Assembly (NCBI RefSeq): GCF_000471905.2
Contig: NW_006497672.1
Location: 133,694-197,693, forward strand
Direction: 5' to 3'
Length of the DNA stretch: 64,000 nucleotides
Source of the DNA: Amborella trichopoda
Taxonomy: Eukaryota; Streptophyta; Magnoliopsida; Amborellales; Amborellaceae
Made by a program: the position numbers and the translations under genes. The notes beneath the pieces are model-generated. The model made no database searches and was not told the origin of the DNA. It saw nothing but the letters and a program-made list of their open reading frames with translations. This document shows, in pieces, positions 42,906 through 54,728 of the stretch (position 1 is its first letter; every line of letters starts with the position of its first letter).

Positions 42906-45900
42906 AGGTTCCCTACCTCCCCGCTTTCTTGCCCTGGTGGACTCTCCACCAAGGCCCCTTACATGGGTAGCAATTCTGCTATCACACACCCTGCTACTGG
43001 AAAATTACCTGTCAGTTATACTACCGTGGTACGTCGGAAGGCTGCCCTGTCCATCCCTGTGAAAGGCAAGCAAAATTTTGTCGCTCCTGAGGTTTGCTGC
43101 AAGGCAACCCCTTGTGCTCCTTCACTACTCTAAGCCTCAGCACTTGGAGGGTTGGTACACAGAAGCGAAAGTTTTGAGGTCTTCACCCCTCGCACACACT
43201 CAAAGGCTCGGGGTCTATCCACTCCAACCACACCTCATGGAAACCCTCATGTTGCCTTGAGCTCACGTCCAGGGCCAAGCCTTCTCAGGCAAAAACCCGT
43301 ACATCCGCCATGCATTCGCATTTCACAGCTCGGGGTAGCATTAGCTCTATGCCACCTCGAGCACAAGAGGGTCGACTATTCTGTCTTCCCTCTTGGCACA
43401 CACTACTTCACATTGTAAGAGACAAGCTCCCACCTCGCCCCTCACAAACACAAGCTCGTGGGTCTCAACCTCCTCAGTTCCCCATTGAACGAGCCCGTGC
43501 TGACTCTCAAGTAACCTAGATAGCTAACCCTAAAGGTGCACACACACCTTCTTTGCAGGTCCCTCTCGGACCCAGACTCAGCGGAGTCACGAACTAGCTT
43601 CTTCCTTTGCTGCTTTCTCGCCACCAAGCAAGCACCTCGAGCCTTGGTATTCAAAGGTCTTCCCTAAGAGTACCATCTTGAGCCAACCGTAGGTCAACAC
43701 AACACCTGGTTCTCATAAAGGAACTCAGGGCAACGACACTATGTTAGACAGAGGCCTCCAGCCTCCAAGACAAGAACCCAAGCTGCCCTCCATCCTTGGG
43801 CCCCACTCCCTGCTCCATCTCATAGACGTAGCCCTTGCTTGTTTGGAGAAAACGGGGCAATCCAGAACTCAAGCTCGGTTCTAGAATGAGGTCCACAAGC
43901 GCCTCAGGATTAAGCAGAAAAGACACCTGCAGATCGTGACCAGGGGAACCTCTAAGGCAGTCGAGGTCACCACCCTTGATGACCTCCTGCCTTGCAATCC
44001 ATTCTTCCCTCTTCAAACTCTGAATCCTGAGCAAGTCCAGGTATACTGTTCGGTGATCACCACCCAGAAGTCATAGTCCGAAGACCATCAAGAACTGGTC
44101 CTCACAAGATCGACATACAAAGTCTGAGTCCAGTCGGGGCAAGCTGAGCCCCTCCAGACTGACTTGCCACGCACGACTCGCCAGGCTCAGTAGTTTGACG
44201 CATCACTTGACTCTGGTCTCCTAGAAGAAAGAGTTATTGTCATGGTGATCAATGACACAAACGACGCTCAGGAGGAGTGGATGAACAAGTTCATGGAATT
44301 GATGCAAGCCATCGTCAGAAATATGAAACGCCTAGAGGCCTCAAGGTCTCCTTCTTCGTCTGATTTTCTGACCAATGAGGACATAGCTCCTAGGCAAACT
44401 CCCCCTCTGGTCTCCCAAGATAGCCTCTCTCCTCGCGGGGTCTCCCAAACTGGCATAAATGCTATGGTGGCCAATAGCCTCAAGAAGAAGGTCCCGGACA
44501 TGCAGGAGACGCCACTCTACCAAAAGCCAAATCCTTCATACATTAACCAGGAGTCGCTCCCCCGAACTACAAAAAAGGGAAACTCTCCCTGTTCAATGGT
44601 ACCACATGTCCTCACCACCATACGACCCACTTCCAAGTGGCCTGGCAGGAGACAGCAACTGACGGATGTCTCCTCCTCTGTCAGTTCATCGAAACTCTCG
44701 AAGGACCAGCCTTCCAGTGGAATGCTCGGCTGCCGCTAAACTTGATGCACACTTGACAAGAAATGGAGCAGTTGTTCTACCAACGCTTCTACAAAGTCCA
44801 AAGGAACGTGGAAAACATCAAGCTCCTCACTTTGATGCAAGACCCTAGTGAGCCGGTTGACAAGTTCATCACCAGATGGGGAGAGTTAGCAACCTTTCAT
44901 GCCACCCCCATGACCGACAAGGAAGCAGACTAGACTTCCATACAAAACATGCTTCCTGAGATCGCTCTACATGTCAAGGCATCCAATCCAACCTCCATGT
45001 CGAAGCACACCTTTAAGGCAGTTCGTATCGAGGGATTGTTCAACCACCACAGTAACCCTGGTCAACAATCCTCCGACTCAAAACTCTCGCTCCAGTAGTT
45101 AGGGCAATCAAAACGTAGCGATCAGAACGGTTGTCACCGTGACTAAAACCAAAGGTGTGGCTCCCCAACTCCTGACCTCTCTAAAGCACAAACACCTCTG
45201 GCCAAGGGCAAGCAGTAATCTTATAATGCGATCTTGCCTCCTAAAAACAGTAAGCAGAACGACTAATGGACCCAACACTAAAATAAGGTTCCTTTGACAC
45301 AGAGTGGACCCTCTCACTTCTCTAACTGCTGTTAGAACAAGACATGATCTAGCTGTCAGAGATCACCACTATAGAATCACCAGGGCAGGAGTCGAATGAG
45401 AAATAACTACGCCTATCACAGGAGAGTAGCCCACCCCACTCACGACTGGTACAAGCTCAACGACACTATCGAGGCCCTTATTAACAAGGGTCAGATGAAG
45501 CTCGAAGAGTTGAAAAAGGCATTCGGAGAAGCTGAGGCATCTTACATAGTCGCGACCCAAGAGGATGATGGGGCACCCTCTATTCTTAGTGCAATTATCT
45601 CTATAATGCTGGAAGAAGGGATCGCCACCCCGAAGCCGACAAGGCTGCCCAAGTTCCTAGCTCTAGGGACCAAGAACCTCTGATGCACGTACTACCAGAT
45701 ACGAGGTCATGAAATCAACGAGTACACTGGCTTCTATAATCTCTTGGCAGAAAGGATGCTGCAGTGTCAGGAGGTTCAGAGTGACCTGACAAGACACCCT
45801 TAGGTCCCTCTTCCCCCTGTGCAAGAGGATCCCCTGACACAAGCCCAGCAAAATACTAAGCAAGACCCCCTAAGGCCCTCTTTGAGGCAATGCTCTAGCA

Positions 45901-46310
45901 GGGTCTTGTCATCCCCAAGTCAATCAGAGAGCCTAAGCATCTTGCTCGGAGCACGAAAAAACTCCGGTGCCCCTATCACCAAGTGTGGGGTCACGAACTC
46001 ATGGAGTGCACTAGGTTCGAGGTCATAGTCGAGGAGAAAGTCCAGTTAGGCCACATTGTCTGTGCGGTTCTCTCAGGACAAGCCCAAGCCGTCGCTCCCA
46101 TTCAAGAGGAAGCCCTGTTACATGCCCCTCATGAGCATGCATTGGACCTTTCAGAGCCCTCAACCTCGCAGCCTTGGGAAGTCTACCATGGGCGATGTAC
46201 GCTCAAATCCCTGAAGTGTGAGGCAGTCCACAAAGCTAGGGCCACTCATCAGTCTGATAGGGTGGTCCAAACACCCCCTCAGAGATCCTGAAGGAGACGA
46301 TGAGCACCTA
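42906..46310 (+). pseudogene. gag: Element F gag (fossil)
   Basis: An N-terminal Ser/Pro-rich region (42906-43700) leads to a block with KRHLQIVTRGTSKAVEVTTL (near 43915-43980). Next is a segment at 44242-44520 with DAQEEWMNKFMELMQAI and SLKKKVPDMQETPLYQKPNP. The Retrotrans_gag core spans about 44640-44990. The zinc-knuckle area at 45396-45683 has NYAYHRRVAHPTHDWYKLND and TIEALINKGQMKLEELKKAF. A second C/H cluster lies around 45960-46030. It groups with C and G. It is broken. Confidence 0.8.
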
Positions 46311-46980
46311 GGTCTGCCCATCGAAGGAATCATCTTCCTCTACCACTAGTCAAGGAAGAACTCCTCAATCCCCTTCCTCTGCTGCCGACTTTGCGAAACT
46401 TCATCCCAGACGTAGCTTGCCTCATCTTATCATCCAATCAAGAAGACGGCCTTGAGTTATCAATATCTCAGGAGTCGGCTGAAATAGGTGATGACGTCAA
46501 AAGCACCCCTCGACGGTCAAAGCCGGGGCATGCCCTTAAATACCCCTTGCAAACGTCCAATTCCGGCAACGATGTAAAAAGCTACCTGGAACGTTTTAAC
46601 TCTTCTTCTCCTTTCCCCTCCTCTATTCCTTCTACAGGTACCACTCCGCAATGTCCAGATTTCGACACTCTAAACAAAGATTTTGGAGGCACCAGCCTCA
46701 CCATGCCGTAGCAAGATTGCCTCAGAGAAATACTGGCCCAGGCGGCAGGATTCTCTACAGGCACAGACTCCCCGGCAACATGGGCAAAAACTGAACCACC
46801 TTCAAGCTCCTGCTCTCACTAGACCTGTCACACGATCCAAGCACATGAGGCATCGATCAACTCAGGGCAAGTACCGACTGAGCCCAATCATGAGGTCATG
46901 GACCCCCCGCTTGAAGCTGACCCTTCCATCTGGGCAAGCCAAAGACCAGTCCTCTCTCACGTTGTACCCCTTCTAGAGTC
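46310..46980 (+). pseudogene. Element F gag tail (fossil)
   Basis: A LPTLRNFIPDVA-type block near 46390 precedes acidic units with GDDVKSTPRRSKPGHALKYP and GNDVKSYLERF, a Ser/Pro stretch, and TTPQCPDFDTLNKDFGGTSL. It corresponds to C's tail at 20697-21420 and G's at 59215-59500. No protease block is recognised between this tail and the acidic spacer before RT. Confidence 0.72.
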
Positions 46981-48010
46981 CGAGATGTCTGAATCATGGG
47001 TAGCCACATTCGAGTTCAAAGAAAACCCTTGTGAGTCCCCCTATGAGGAGCTCCAGGAGGCTCCTGAAGAGTGAGAAGAGGGCGGGTAGGCTACGGCTGA
47101 TGAGCTGGAGGAGATCAACCTGGGGGATGAGGCCGACCCAAGGCCAACCTTCATCTTAGCAGAGATTCCTTGGAAGAGAAAGAAAGCTATATCTCCCTCC
47201 TTCAAGCAAATAGGGACGTCTTCTCCTGGCATTATCATGAGATGCTCAGTCTAGACCCTCAGATTGTTGTCCATTACCTCAGCATTGATCCAACCATCAA
47301 ACCCATGAAGCATAAATCAAGAAGGTTTAGGCTCGACCTCGAGATATAGATCGACGCTGAGGTAAACATGCTCAGGCAAGCTGGATTCATACGTGAAGTC
47401 AAGTACTCAAGATGGCTGGCGAATGTCGTTCCAGTCAAGAATGACCAAATCAAGGTCTGCATCCAATTTGTGACTTGAACATTGCTTGTCCCAAGGACGA
47501 TTTCCCCTGCCCTTCACCAAGATGTTGGTTGACTCCACGGCTCATTGCCAAATCTTCTCCTTTATGGATGGTTATTCTGGTTACAACCAAATCAGGATGG
47601 CACCAGAGGATGAGGAGGCCACTGCTTTCTTGACTCCAAAAGGTGTCTTTTACTGCACTGCCTTTTAAGCTAAAGAATGCTGGTGCCATGTATCAGCTAG
47701 CCATGACAACCATCTTCAAGGACATGATTCACAAAGAGATTGAGTGCTATGTGGATGACTTGGTGATAAAGTCTGAAACAAAATCCACTCACGTGCAACA
47801 CCTTAAAAAGGTGTTTGAGCGGGTGCGGCATCAGCCGCTCAAGATGAGCCCCTTGAAATGCTCCTTTAGAGTACGCTCAGGAAAATTCTTAGGGTTTATC
47901 GTGAGATACCTTTGTCTAGAGATCGAGCAAGTCAAAATCAAGGCAATTCAGAACATGCCACCACCTACAACCCTCCATGAACTGTGGTCTCTCCAAGGAT
48001 AACTCGCCTA
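46980..48010 (+). pseudogene. pol: Element F acidic spacer and reverse transcriptase (fossil)
   Basis: The spacer ESEMSESWVATFEFKENP, with ELQEAPEE and ELEEINLGDEADP, precedes RT. RT blocks are FSFMDGYSGYNQIRMAPEDE, KNAGAMYQLAMTTIFKDMIH and IECYVDDLVIKSETK (YVDD catalytic motif). The thumb part follows with SPLKCSFRVRSGKFLGFIVR and IQNMPPPTTLHEL. It is closely related to RT of B but differs at many positions. It is broken. Confidence 0.87.
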
Positions 48011-48620
48011 CATTCAGAGGTTAATTTCGAACCTTTCAAGGCGATGCAAACCCTTTTCACACCTCCTGAAGAAAGACACTCCCTTCATATGGGATGAAGC
48101 ATGCTAAGCTGCGCTTGAGGACATCAAGCAATACTTGTTGAATCCACCAGTACTCTCCATGCCAGTGTTAGGAAGGCCTCTCATATTATACGTGACCACC
48201 CTCGACGAGTCACTCGAGGTACTCCTAACAGAAAACAATGATGGAGGGAAAGAGACAGCGCTCTATTATCTCAGCCACAGAATGCAAGGGGCCGAAAAGA
48301 ATTACCCTCCCATCGAAAAAATGTTCCTAGCCTTGAACTTGTGGTACAGAAGCTCTGCCATTACTTTTTCGGCCACGTAGTCAAGTTAATCTCCAAGGTA
48401 AACCCGATAAAGTTCCTTATGACCCGGCCATGCTTGTCAGGATGTTTGGCCAAGTGGGAACTATTGCTGATGGAGTTCGACATCACATATGTACTACAGA
48501 AGGAAGTTAAAGGTCAAGCCCTAGTAGACTTCCTTGCGGCTCACCCAGTCCCTTCAGAATCTCCCCTATCAAGCGATCTCCCGGATGAAGAAGTTTTCTT
48601 TGCGACATTAACTTGACCGT
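48010..48620 (+). pseudogene. pol: Element F RNase H, RT-linked (fossil)
   Basis: Blocks GRPLILYVTTLDESLEVLLT, ALYYLSHRMQGAEKNYPPIE and KMFLAL follow in the usual order. The tether has MEFDITYVLQKEVKGQAL and VDFLAAHPVPSESPLSSDLP. It corresponds to B at 10500-10970. It is broken. Confidence 0.82.
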
Positions 48621-49020
48621 GGGAGATGTACTTTGATGGAGCATTCTAGTCTGATAGAGGGGGCACTGGAGTAGTGTTCCTAACTCCCAATGAAGGAATA
48701 ATTCCTCGATCCTTCTCACTTGCAGAGGTGTTTTCTCATAATGAAGCCGAGTATCAAGCCCTCATAATCAAACTGGAGATTGCCCGGGAGCTAGACTTAG
48801 AGCTGCTAAATATCTTTGACGACTCTAAGCTGGTCATCCGGCAGCTAAATGGGATTTATGACGTAAGGAAGGATACTCTGAAGCCTTCTCACAACACAAC
48901 CAAAACTTACATGGCCAGTTCGATGACTTGTCCCCGAGTCATATCCCTAGAAGGCTAAACTTGCAAGTTGATGCGCTCTCAAAGCTTGGTGCCGCCATCC
49001 AATTATCTTTGGCAGGCCCC
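48620..49020 (+). pseudogene. pol: Element F second RNase H (aRNH-like, fossil)
   Basis: Blocks WEMYFDGAF, GVVFLTPN, RSFSLAEVFSHNEAEYQALI, LNIFDDSKLVIRQLNGIYDV and a final LQVDALSKLGAA. The D..E..D pattern of an RNase H fold can be followed. Duplicate RNase H domains mark the Tat/Ogre branch. It is broken. Confidence 0.8.
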
Positions 49021-49299
49021 ACTTCAGTCTGGGTAGCCTAATGAAAATAGGTCGACTTGAGAGCCGAAGTTGATGTAGATGATGAGAGGGATGTCTTCCT
49101 TGAGTGTTCGCCTTACCCATTTGGGGCACTTCTCGCAGCCAGTGATGTCGTCATGACAGAACAGGAAATTTCTAAAGGAAAAGAATCCAAGGCCATGGAG
49201 CAGGCACCCTGGTTCTTCGACTCGATGTGTGCAGAGGTTGAACATGTAGAAGATTGGAGGAAGCCTAGCATGGGCTTCGTAAAACATGGCAGGTTACCT

Positions 49300-50475
49300 C
49301 AAGATCGAGCGGAACGCAACGGTGTACACGAATGTCCACCAAGTACACCCTTCTCAGTGGGGATGTCCTCTTTCATTGGTCATTTGATGGAATCCTCCTC
49401 AGATGTGACGATACACAAGAGGCAAGAAATGTACTCGAAGAAGTACACTCGGGCATCTATGGGTTGCATCAGTCTGGCCCCAAGCTTTACGAGCGCATAT
49501 GCAGACTTTACGAGCGCATACGCCAAAAGATGCCAGGTGTGCCAAATCCATTCGAGTCTCATTCATTAGCCACTAGAGCCTCTCCATCCTACAGATAAAT
49601 CATGGCCCTTTTACCAATGGGGCATAGACATTATAGGACCAATCGACCCTCCTTCTATTTTGGGTCATGCTTTCATCCTGGTGGTGACAGACTACTTTTT
49701 CAAATGGGCTAAGGCAATCTCTCTCAAACAGGTTCCAGGGACCGCTGTGGCAAACTTCGTGTTGCACCACATCATCCTACCGATTCAGGGTCCCGGACTG
49801 AATAATTTTATATAATGGCTCTAAGTTCATGAGCCAACATGTGGATCGCCTAGCCAACCAATTCGGTTTTGAGTGGAAGTACTCGACTATGTACTACTCT
49901 CGAGCCAATAGTTTAGCTGAGGCATCCAACAAGACTTTATGCAGGTTGCTCCGGAAATTTGTTTCAAAGTCAAAGAAGAACTGACATGAGAAGTTTCCTG
50001 AGGCTCTATGGGCCTATCCCACTACCACTCGCAATGCTTCAAACTCCACCCCTTATTCCCTGGTCTATGGGAGTGAGGCTGTCCTACCCTCGAAATTCAA
50101 ATACCCTCACTCCATGTTGCTATACATCACGGACTAACTGAGGACGAGAGCATCAAGCTCCGCTACCAAGAGTTGGATGCCCTTGATGAGAAGAGACTAA
50201 AGCCCAACAGAACCTCGACCTCAATCAAGGAAGAATTAAGAGAGCCTTTCACAAGTCTATTAAGGTTTGTTCATTTACTCGTGGGGGCCTAGTCCTAATA
50301 GTCAAGAGACCGATTGTTATGCCTGAGCATCGCAAAGGAAAGTTCGAGCCAAAGTGGGAGGATCCATTCATAATCAAGAAGGTTACACCAAGTGGGGCCT
50401 ATATACTGACGAATTCTGATAAAGAAGAGGCGATGCCCCCTACCAACAGGCAATATTTAAAGAAGTATTATCCCT
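49300..50475 (+). pseudogene. int: Element F integrase (fossil)
   Basis: The zinc-binding part has GIYGLHQSGPKLYERI and CQVCQ (49440-49545). The rve core begins with GIDIIGPIDPPS near 49620 and continues through TDYFFKWA, VANFVLHHII, STMYYSRANSLAEASNKTL and an LWAYPTTTRNA block. The C-terminal part shows PKWEDPFIIKKVTPSGAY, then PPTNRQYLKKYYP at about 50430-50475. It is related to B's integrase. It is broken. Confidence 0.83.
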
Positions 50476-51914
50476 AACATGGCAATAAAGTGTGGTGTGT
50501 GTAATAAAAAGATAGAAATAAAGATGGGAAACATCAAAACAACTCAAAGGAACTTCATTTATTTTATTGCATTATAAAAACTTGCAAATTACAATCGAAA
50601 GCCCATTGTCAGGGAAGTTACAAAGCTCTTGATTTTGAGGATAACAGGATAGTTACTAGCCACAAGAAACAGCCAACCACTTCCACGTCAGCTTCAATTC
50701 ATCTGACAAGTATGTTAAACATACAAGGCTGATTTCTCTAGTGAGGAACTGGCGTATGATGGAGAGCATACCCTGTTCATAGTGGACACCCTTCCACAGA
50801 AAAATATGGACTTCACGGATGTGCTGGAGGACTTGGCTTCCAACGCACCGCAGCGGCAAGTCCTCCCTGTTTTCCATCACCCTTGACCCCTCAGCAAGAC
50901 ATCGTCGTCCTAGGTCATCGTTGTGTGCAACACAATGCCGCGTCTTATCATCACCACGGGTAGGCTAACGCCGTCCAAGACTATCACTGCGAGCCTCATT
51001 CCCCTAAGCGTAGCTATCACTGTGTGTGACCCGGGGACATGCGAAAGCAGCGCCGCATGTGACTTAATGGTATACGTGACTATGAAGCACCTTAGTTCCC
51101 AATGTTCCCCATTTTTGGGGGACATTGAGACCTCTTATGTTCCCCCAATAGTCACCCCTCATCGACGGTACGCCTTCCCCATGACCCTAGGTTCCCTCTG
51201 GCATTTCCCCTCTCTGTCGGGAATCCACTCCTATTCATCGGGAAAATCCGTCCCGCCTTCTACTTGTTGTTGGAGTTGGCGAAGACCACCAGAATCCTCG
51301 AAATCTTCCCTGCAACCCCGCAATTTGCCCTTCTCCCTAGTTTCTCTCTTCAGTAGTTCACCAAATCTCACCGGAATGCCGCTAAGTTTCCGGTGAGCGC
51401 AATGCAGCCCCTTCTCATTCTCCTCCAACAACCAGAGAGCGGACCAAGCCCTCTGAACTCTCTGAGACCTCCCCTTCAGCAGCAAAATGATTGAAGGAGC
51501 ACTGGAACTCCGGCAAGGAACCTTTGTAAATTCTTCTAAGGCCCCAAGAAGACCTATTCCTTGCTAAGAAAGCCTCGGCACTTATCGAAAAGGTTCATAA
51601 TCACGCTGCAAAGCTTCACACCTCCTAAGCTCACCAAAAAAATCCTTAAAGAACTGTTCCTACAAGTTTTGGCCAGGAAGTGCTCATCGAAAAACCCTCA
51701 CCAGAAAGCTTTAGCTCTCTCTCTCTCTAAAAAGCTTTTTATGCTTTACCCTTCGATAAAATAGTAAACTGGGATTTCTCCCCTTTTTGCACCCCGTGGT
51801 ACTGTGAACTATGTCGGACAAACATAGAATGAGACTCCAGTCCTCATCTCTTAATGGTGATAAGACCAGGCCAGGGCAGGCCAAGTGCGAGACTTGAAGC
51901 ATCATCATCACATG

Positions 51915-52135
51915 CCTTGTCAAGACTGGCGTCGCATACCTCATCAGAAGGCTAGTGCTACGCGCCCCATCAAGACTTTTACCGAGTGCCTCGACCAAGG
52001 ACTATTGCCGCGCATCGTGTCCATAGACTATTGTCGCGCATCGTGTCCAGAGACTATTGCTGCGCATCGTGTTCAGAGATTATCATCGTGCGTCTCGTCT
52101 AGGGGTCACCACCATGCGTCTTGTCCACAAATCAC
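51915..52135 (+). repeat. 26-bp tandem array
   Basis: At 52000-52130 five adjacent units follow the pattern GACTATTGCCGCGCATCGTG plus TCCATA, the first three nearly identical and the last two diverged. Earlier, more degenerate units of 24-26 bp (CAAGACTGGCGTCGCATACC and similar) reach back to about 51915. Units are rich in CG. Confidence 0.82.
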
Positions 52136-52376
52136 CACCACAAGGAAAGTCGGAGCCTACTGTTGCGTGCTTCAATAAGGGACATAACGCATCACCTAGG
52201 CTTACTAATGCATGAGCCACTCCACACTTGGTGCCACGCGCATGCCTTGGCACTCCCCTCTGGACCATTGTCCTGCCTCTTCTGGATGTTCGTTCCCTAC
52301 ATCACAGTCTCACTCCTCTGGGAGTCCAGTCTCTAGTGACGGTCATGTTTCCCATGGCGTCGCATGTCTTCACCAC

Positions 52377-53025
52377 TTAATGGTCCGCATTGCATGACCT
52401 TAAACCACACAACCATGGTCTGCATTGCAGGACCTTAAACTGCATAGCCATGGTTTGCATTGCATGACCTTAAACTGCACAGCCATGGTTAGCATTGCAT
52501 GAGCTTAAACTGCATAGCCTTGGTCTGCATTGGATGACCTTAAACTGCACAGCCATGGTTTGCATTGCATGACCTTAAACTGCACAGCCTTGGTTAGCAT
52601 TGCATGAGCTTAAACTGCACAGCCTTGGTCTGCATTGCATGACCTTAAACTGCACAGCCATAGTCAGCATTGCATGACCTTAAACTGTACATCCATGGTC
52701 TGTATTGCATGACCTTAAACTACATAGCCATGGTTCGCAATGCATGACCTTAAACTTCGCAGCCATGGTCTGCATTGCATGACCCTAAACTACCCAGCTA
52801 CGGTCTATGCTACATGACCTTACACTGCATAGCCATGGTCCAAATTATATGACCTTAAACTATAGAGGAGGTCTCGTTGCATGACCTTAAACTGTACGGT
52901 CCTGGTTGCATGACTTAAAACTACATAACCACAGTCCAAGCTATATGACCTTTAACCATAGTGCATGTCCTGTCCGCATGACATTAAACTACTTTGCCCA
53001 GGTCAAGGAGGCGTGACCTTAAAAC
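52377..53025 (+). repeat. 35-bp tandem array with 105-bp higher-order period
   Basis: About 19 units built on TGCATTGCATGACCTTAAAC followed by TGCACAGCCATGG. The first dozen keep exact 35-bp spacing and the rest drift. Within units 3-8 the words GACC, GAGC, GACC repeat as a group of three, and the trailing TTAGC, TCTGC words follow the same rhythm, giving a 105-bp higher-order unit present twice. Related but degenerate units occur at 15365-15780 in B. Confidence 0.88.
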
Positions 53026-53927
53026 ATGTCCCTATTAACCGCACACACCTTTCATGTGCATCTTCATGCACGCTATCTCTAACTACTCATTTGTGTGAGC
53101 GTACCCTCTTCTTCTAGCCAGTGAGCCTACTTCGGAGCACACGCCCTTTACGTGCATTTCCATGCACATATTCCTGAGCCTGCCTATTCATGTGCACGGG
53201 CCACCTTCACCATCTTTCATCATCCCCAATGAGTCTTACTCATGCTCACTAAACAGCAAGCCAACTTGGCACTTATATTCACTGTCAGCTAGTGGGTCAC
53301 CACCTTTGCACCTACCATCCAATCAACTCTTCACAGGAAACTTCATGCCATCCTCCCAAGTGAGTAAAATTCATCATCAGACTCACTCTGTGGTCTCTAT
53401 AGACTGTCATTCCTTACTGCTACGGTCCAGCTATATGACCCTAAACTATAATATATGTTCTGGCCGAATGACGTTAAAAGGCTTCTCACAGGTCTCGAAG
53501 GCAAGACCCTACGCACGCTTTCTCAAAAAAAAGGGCACGGTGTACACCTTGACAAGGGAACGCTATGAGTAAAAATGACGAACGGGCATGGTCACGAAAC
53601 CATGAGTAAGGGAGTTATGTGGAAAGCAAAATCTAGGCATGGCAAAAATCCAAGAAGGCACTGTGAGAAAAAATGCATAAAAAGGGTAGACATGACCATA
53701 GGTCATGAGTAAAAGAGCCTAGAAATAACAAAAGTTGGTGAAAACTATCTTCAGGGGGCCACTTCTCTTATTCAAGTTAAAACCCACGAAAGGGTGCTTG
53801 GACCGACAAGACAAGCTGACACAGAACTACCACCTCAGTCGACATTCAATTTCCAAACAGTCAGGATGCTACTGAGGTCTGCCTAAAATCATCAAGAGTC
53901 AGCATCTTGTCGCAAGCCAGATGGCTT

Positions 53928-54283
53928 GTCAGAGAGTGGAGCCCCACAAGATCTCCCCAGTTTCATGGCTCATCAGGGCATGAGATCCGCATAAGATCTC
54001 CCGGATTTCATGTCTCATCAGGGAGTGAGAGCCCCACAAGATCTCCCCAATTTCCACGACTCGTCACGAAGTGAGAGCTCCACAAGATCTCCCCGGTTTC
54101 ATGGCTCATCAGGGAGTGAGAGCCGCATAAGATCTCCCCGATTTCATGGCTGATCAAGGAATGAGAGCCGCATAATTTCTCCTCAGTTTCAAAGCTCATC
54201 AGGGACAGTGAGCACAAAAGATCTCCTCGGTTTCATGGTTCATCACGGAGTGAGAACCACATAAGATCTCCCCAGTTCAACAA
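53928..54283 (+). repeat. 45-bp tandem array with AGATCT in most units
   Basis: Eight units on the pattern GGCTCATCAGGGAGTGAGAG followed by CCGCATAAGATCTCCCCGAT and TTCAT. Unit length is 45 bp, with small length changes in two units. Because 45 is divisible by three, frames stay open over several units (for example a 15-residue repeat on the minus strand at 54008-54217), but I see no reason to call this a gene. No copy of this array was noticed in B. Confidence 0.88.
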
Positions 54284-54716
54284 CAACAAGAGTCCTTGAG
54301 GGTGAGGACGATGACTAAAAGTTCCCTCCAGAAATGCTAAGAGCCATTGTGAAGGCAAGAAATTGATGAAGACAGGGTCTAACCTACCACAGGCTTGAAG
54401 GTAGTCTTCACCAACCCCCTAGCGTACATTGGACAAGACTTTCGGGTTGGGTCAGAAGCTCTCGATTAGACCCCACTAGAGGGGACGTACAGAAGATACC
54501 TTGAGCATCAAAATCAAATCTGGTGTAGCAGAAAACAACACCAAGTGAAGGTTCGTAGTATTTGGCCTTCAAAAAAGGCTAGGTTCTATACGAGGAGGTC
54601 CTGACAAAGGCCTCATGCTCCAGAACCACAGATAGTCTCTTGAGGGTGAAAACTCTACAATGATCCCTCAAACATCCCGAAAGATTGCACTTCTATATTC
54701 TCTCGAAGCACAACAT

Positions 54717-54728
54717 TTGGTGGGGCAT
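54717..54728 (+). other. Polypurine-tract candidate before 3' LTR F
   Basis: TTGGTGGGGCAT lies directly before the LTR start and is matched by GGCAGGGCAAGC before LTR B. It is G-rich and positioned for plus-strand priming, but it is short for a PPT. Confidence 0.4.

Larger units (their letters stand above)
50476..54727 (+). other. Element F 3' non-coding region
   Basis: 4.25 kb between pol and 3' LTR, colinear with 12912-17458 of B. The first 0.4 kb is unique sequence shared with B. 50880-51230 is a GC-richer stretch with ATCACTGTG words. 51230-51880 is unique and partly shared with B. Arrays follow at 51915-52130, 52377-53025 and 53928-54283. 53030-53920 and 54290-54720 are single-copy within the window apart from their match to B. 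No coding function was recognised. Confidence 0.78.

Noticed and set aside
52377-53025. CRISPR-like regular spacing of short repeats
   Set aside because: Units are adjacent with no unique spacers, the setting is a plant retrotransposon, and no cas-like gene is present.
54008-54217. 15-residue repeat protein on the minus strand
   Set aside because: It is a 45-bp tandem array whose unit length is divisible by three. No start context or relative is recognised, and it lies in a non-coding region.
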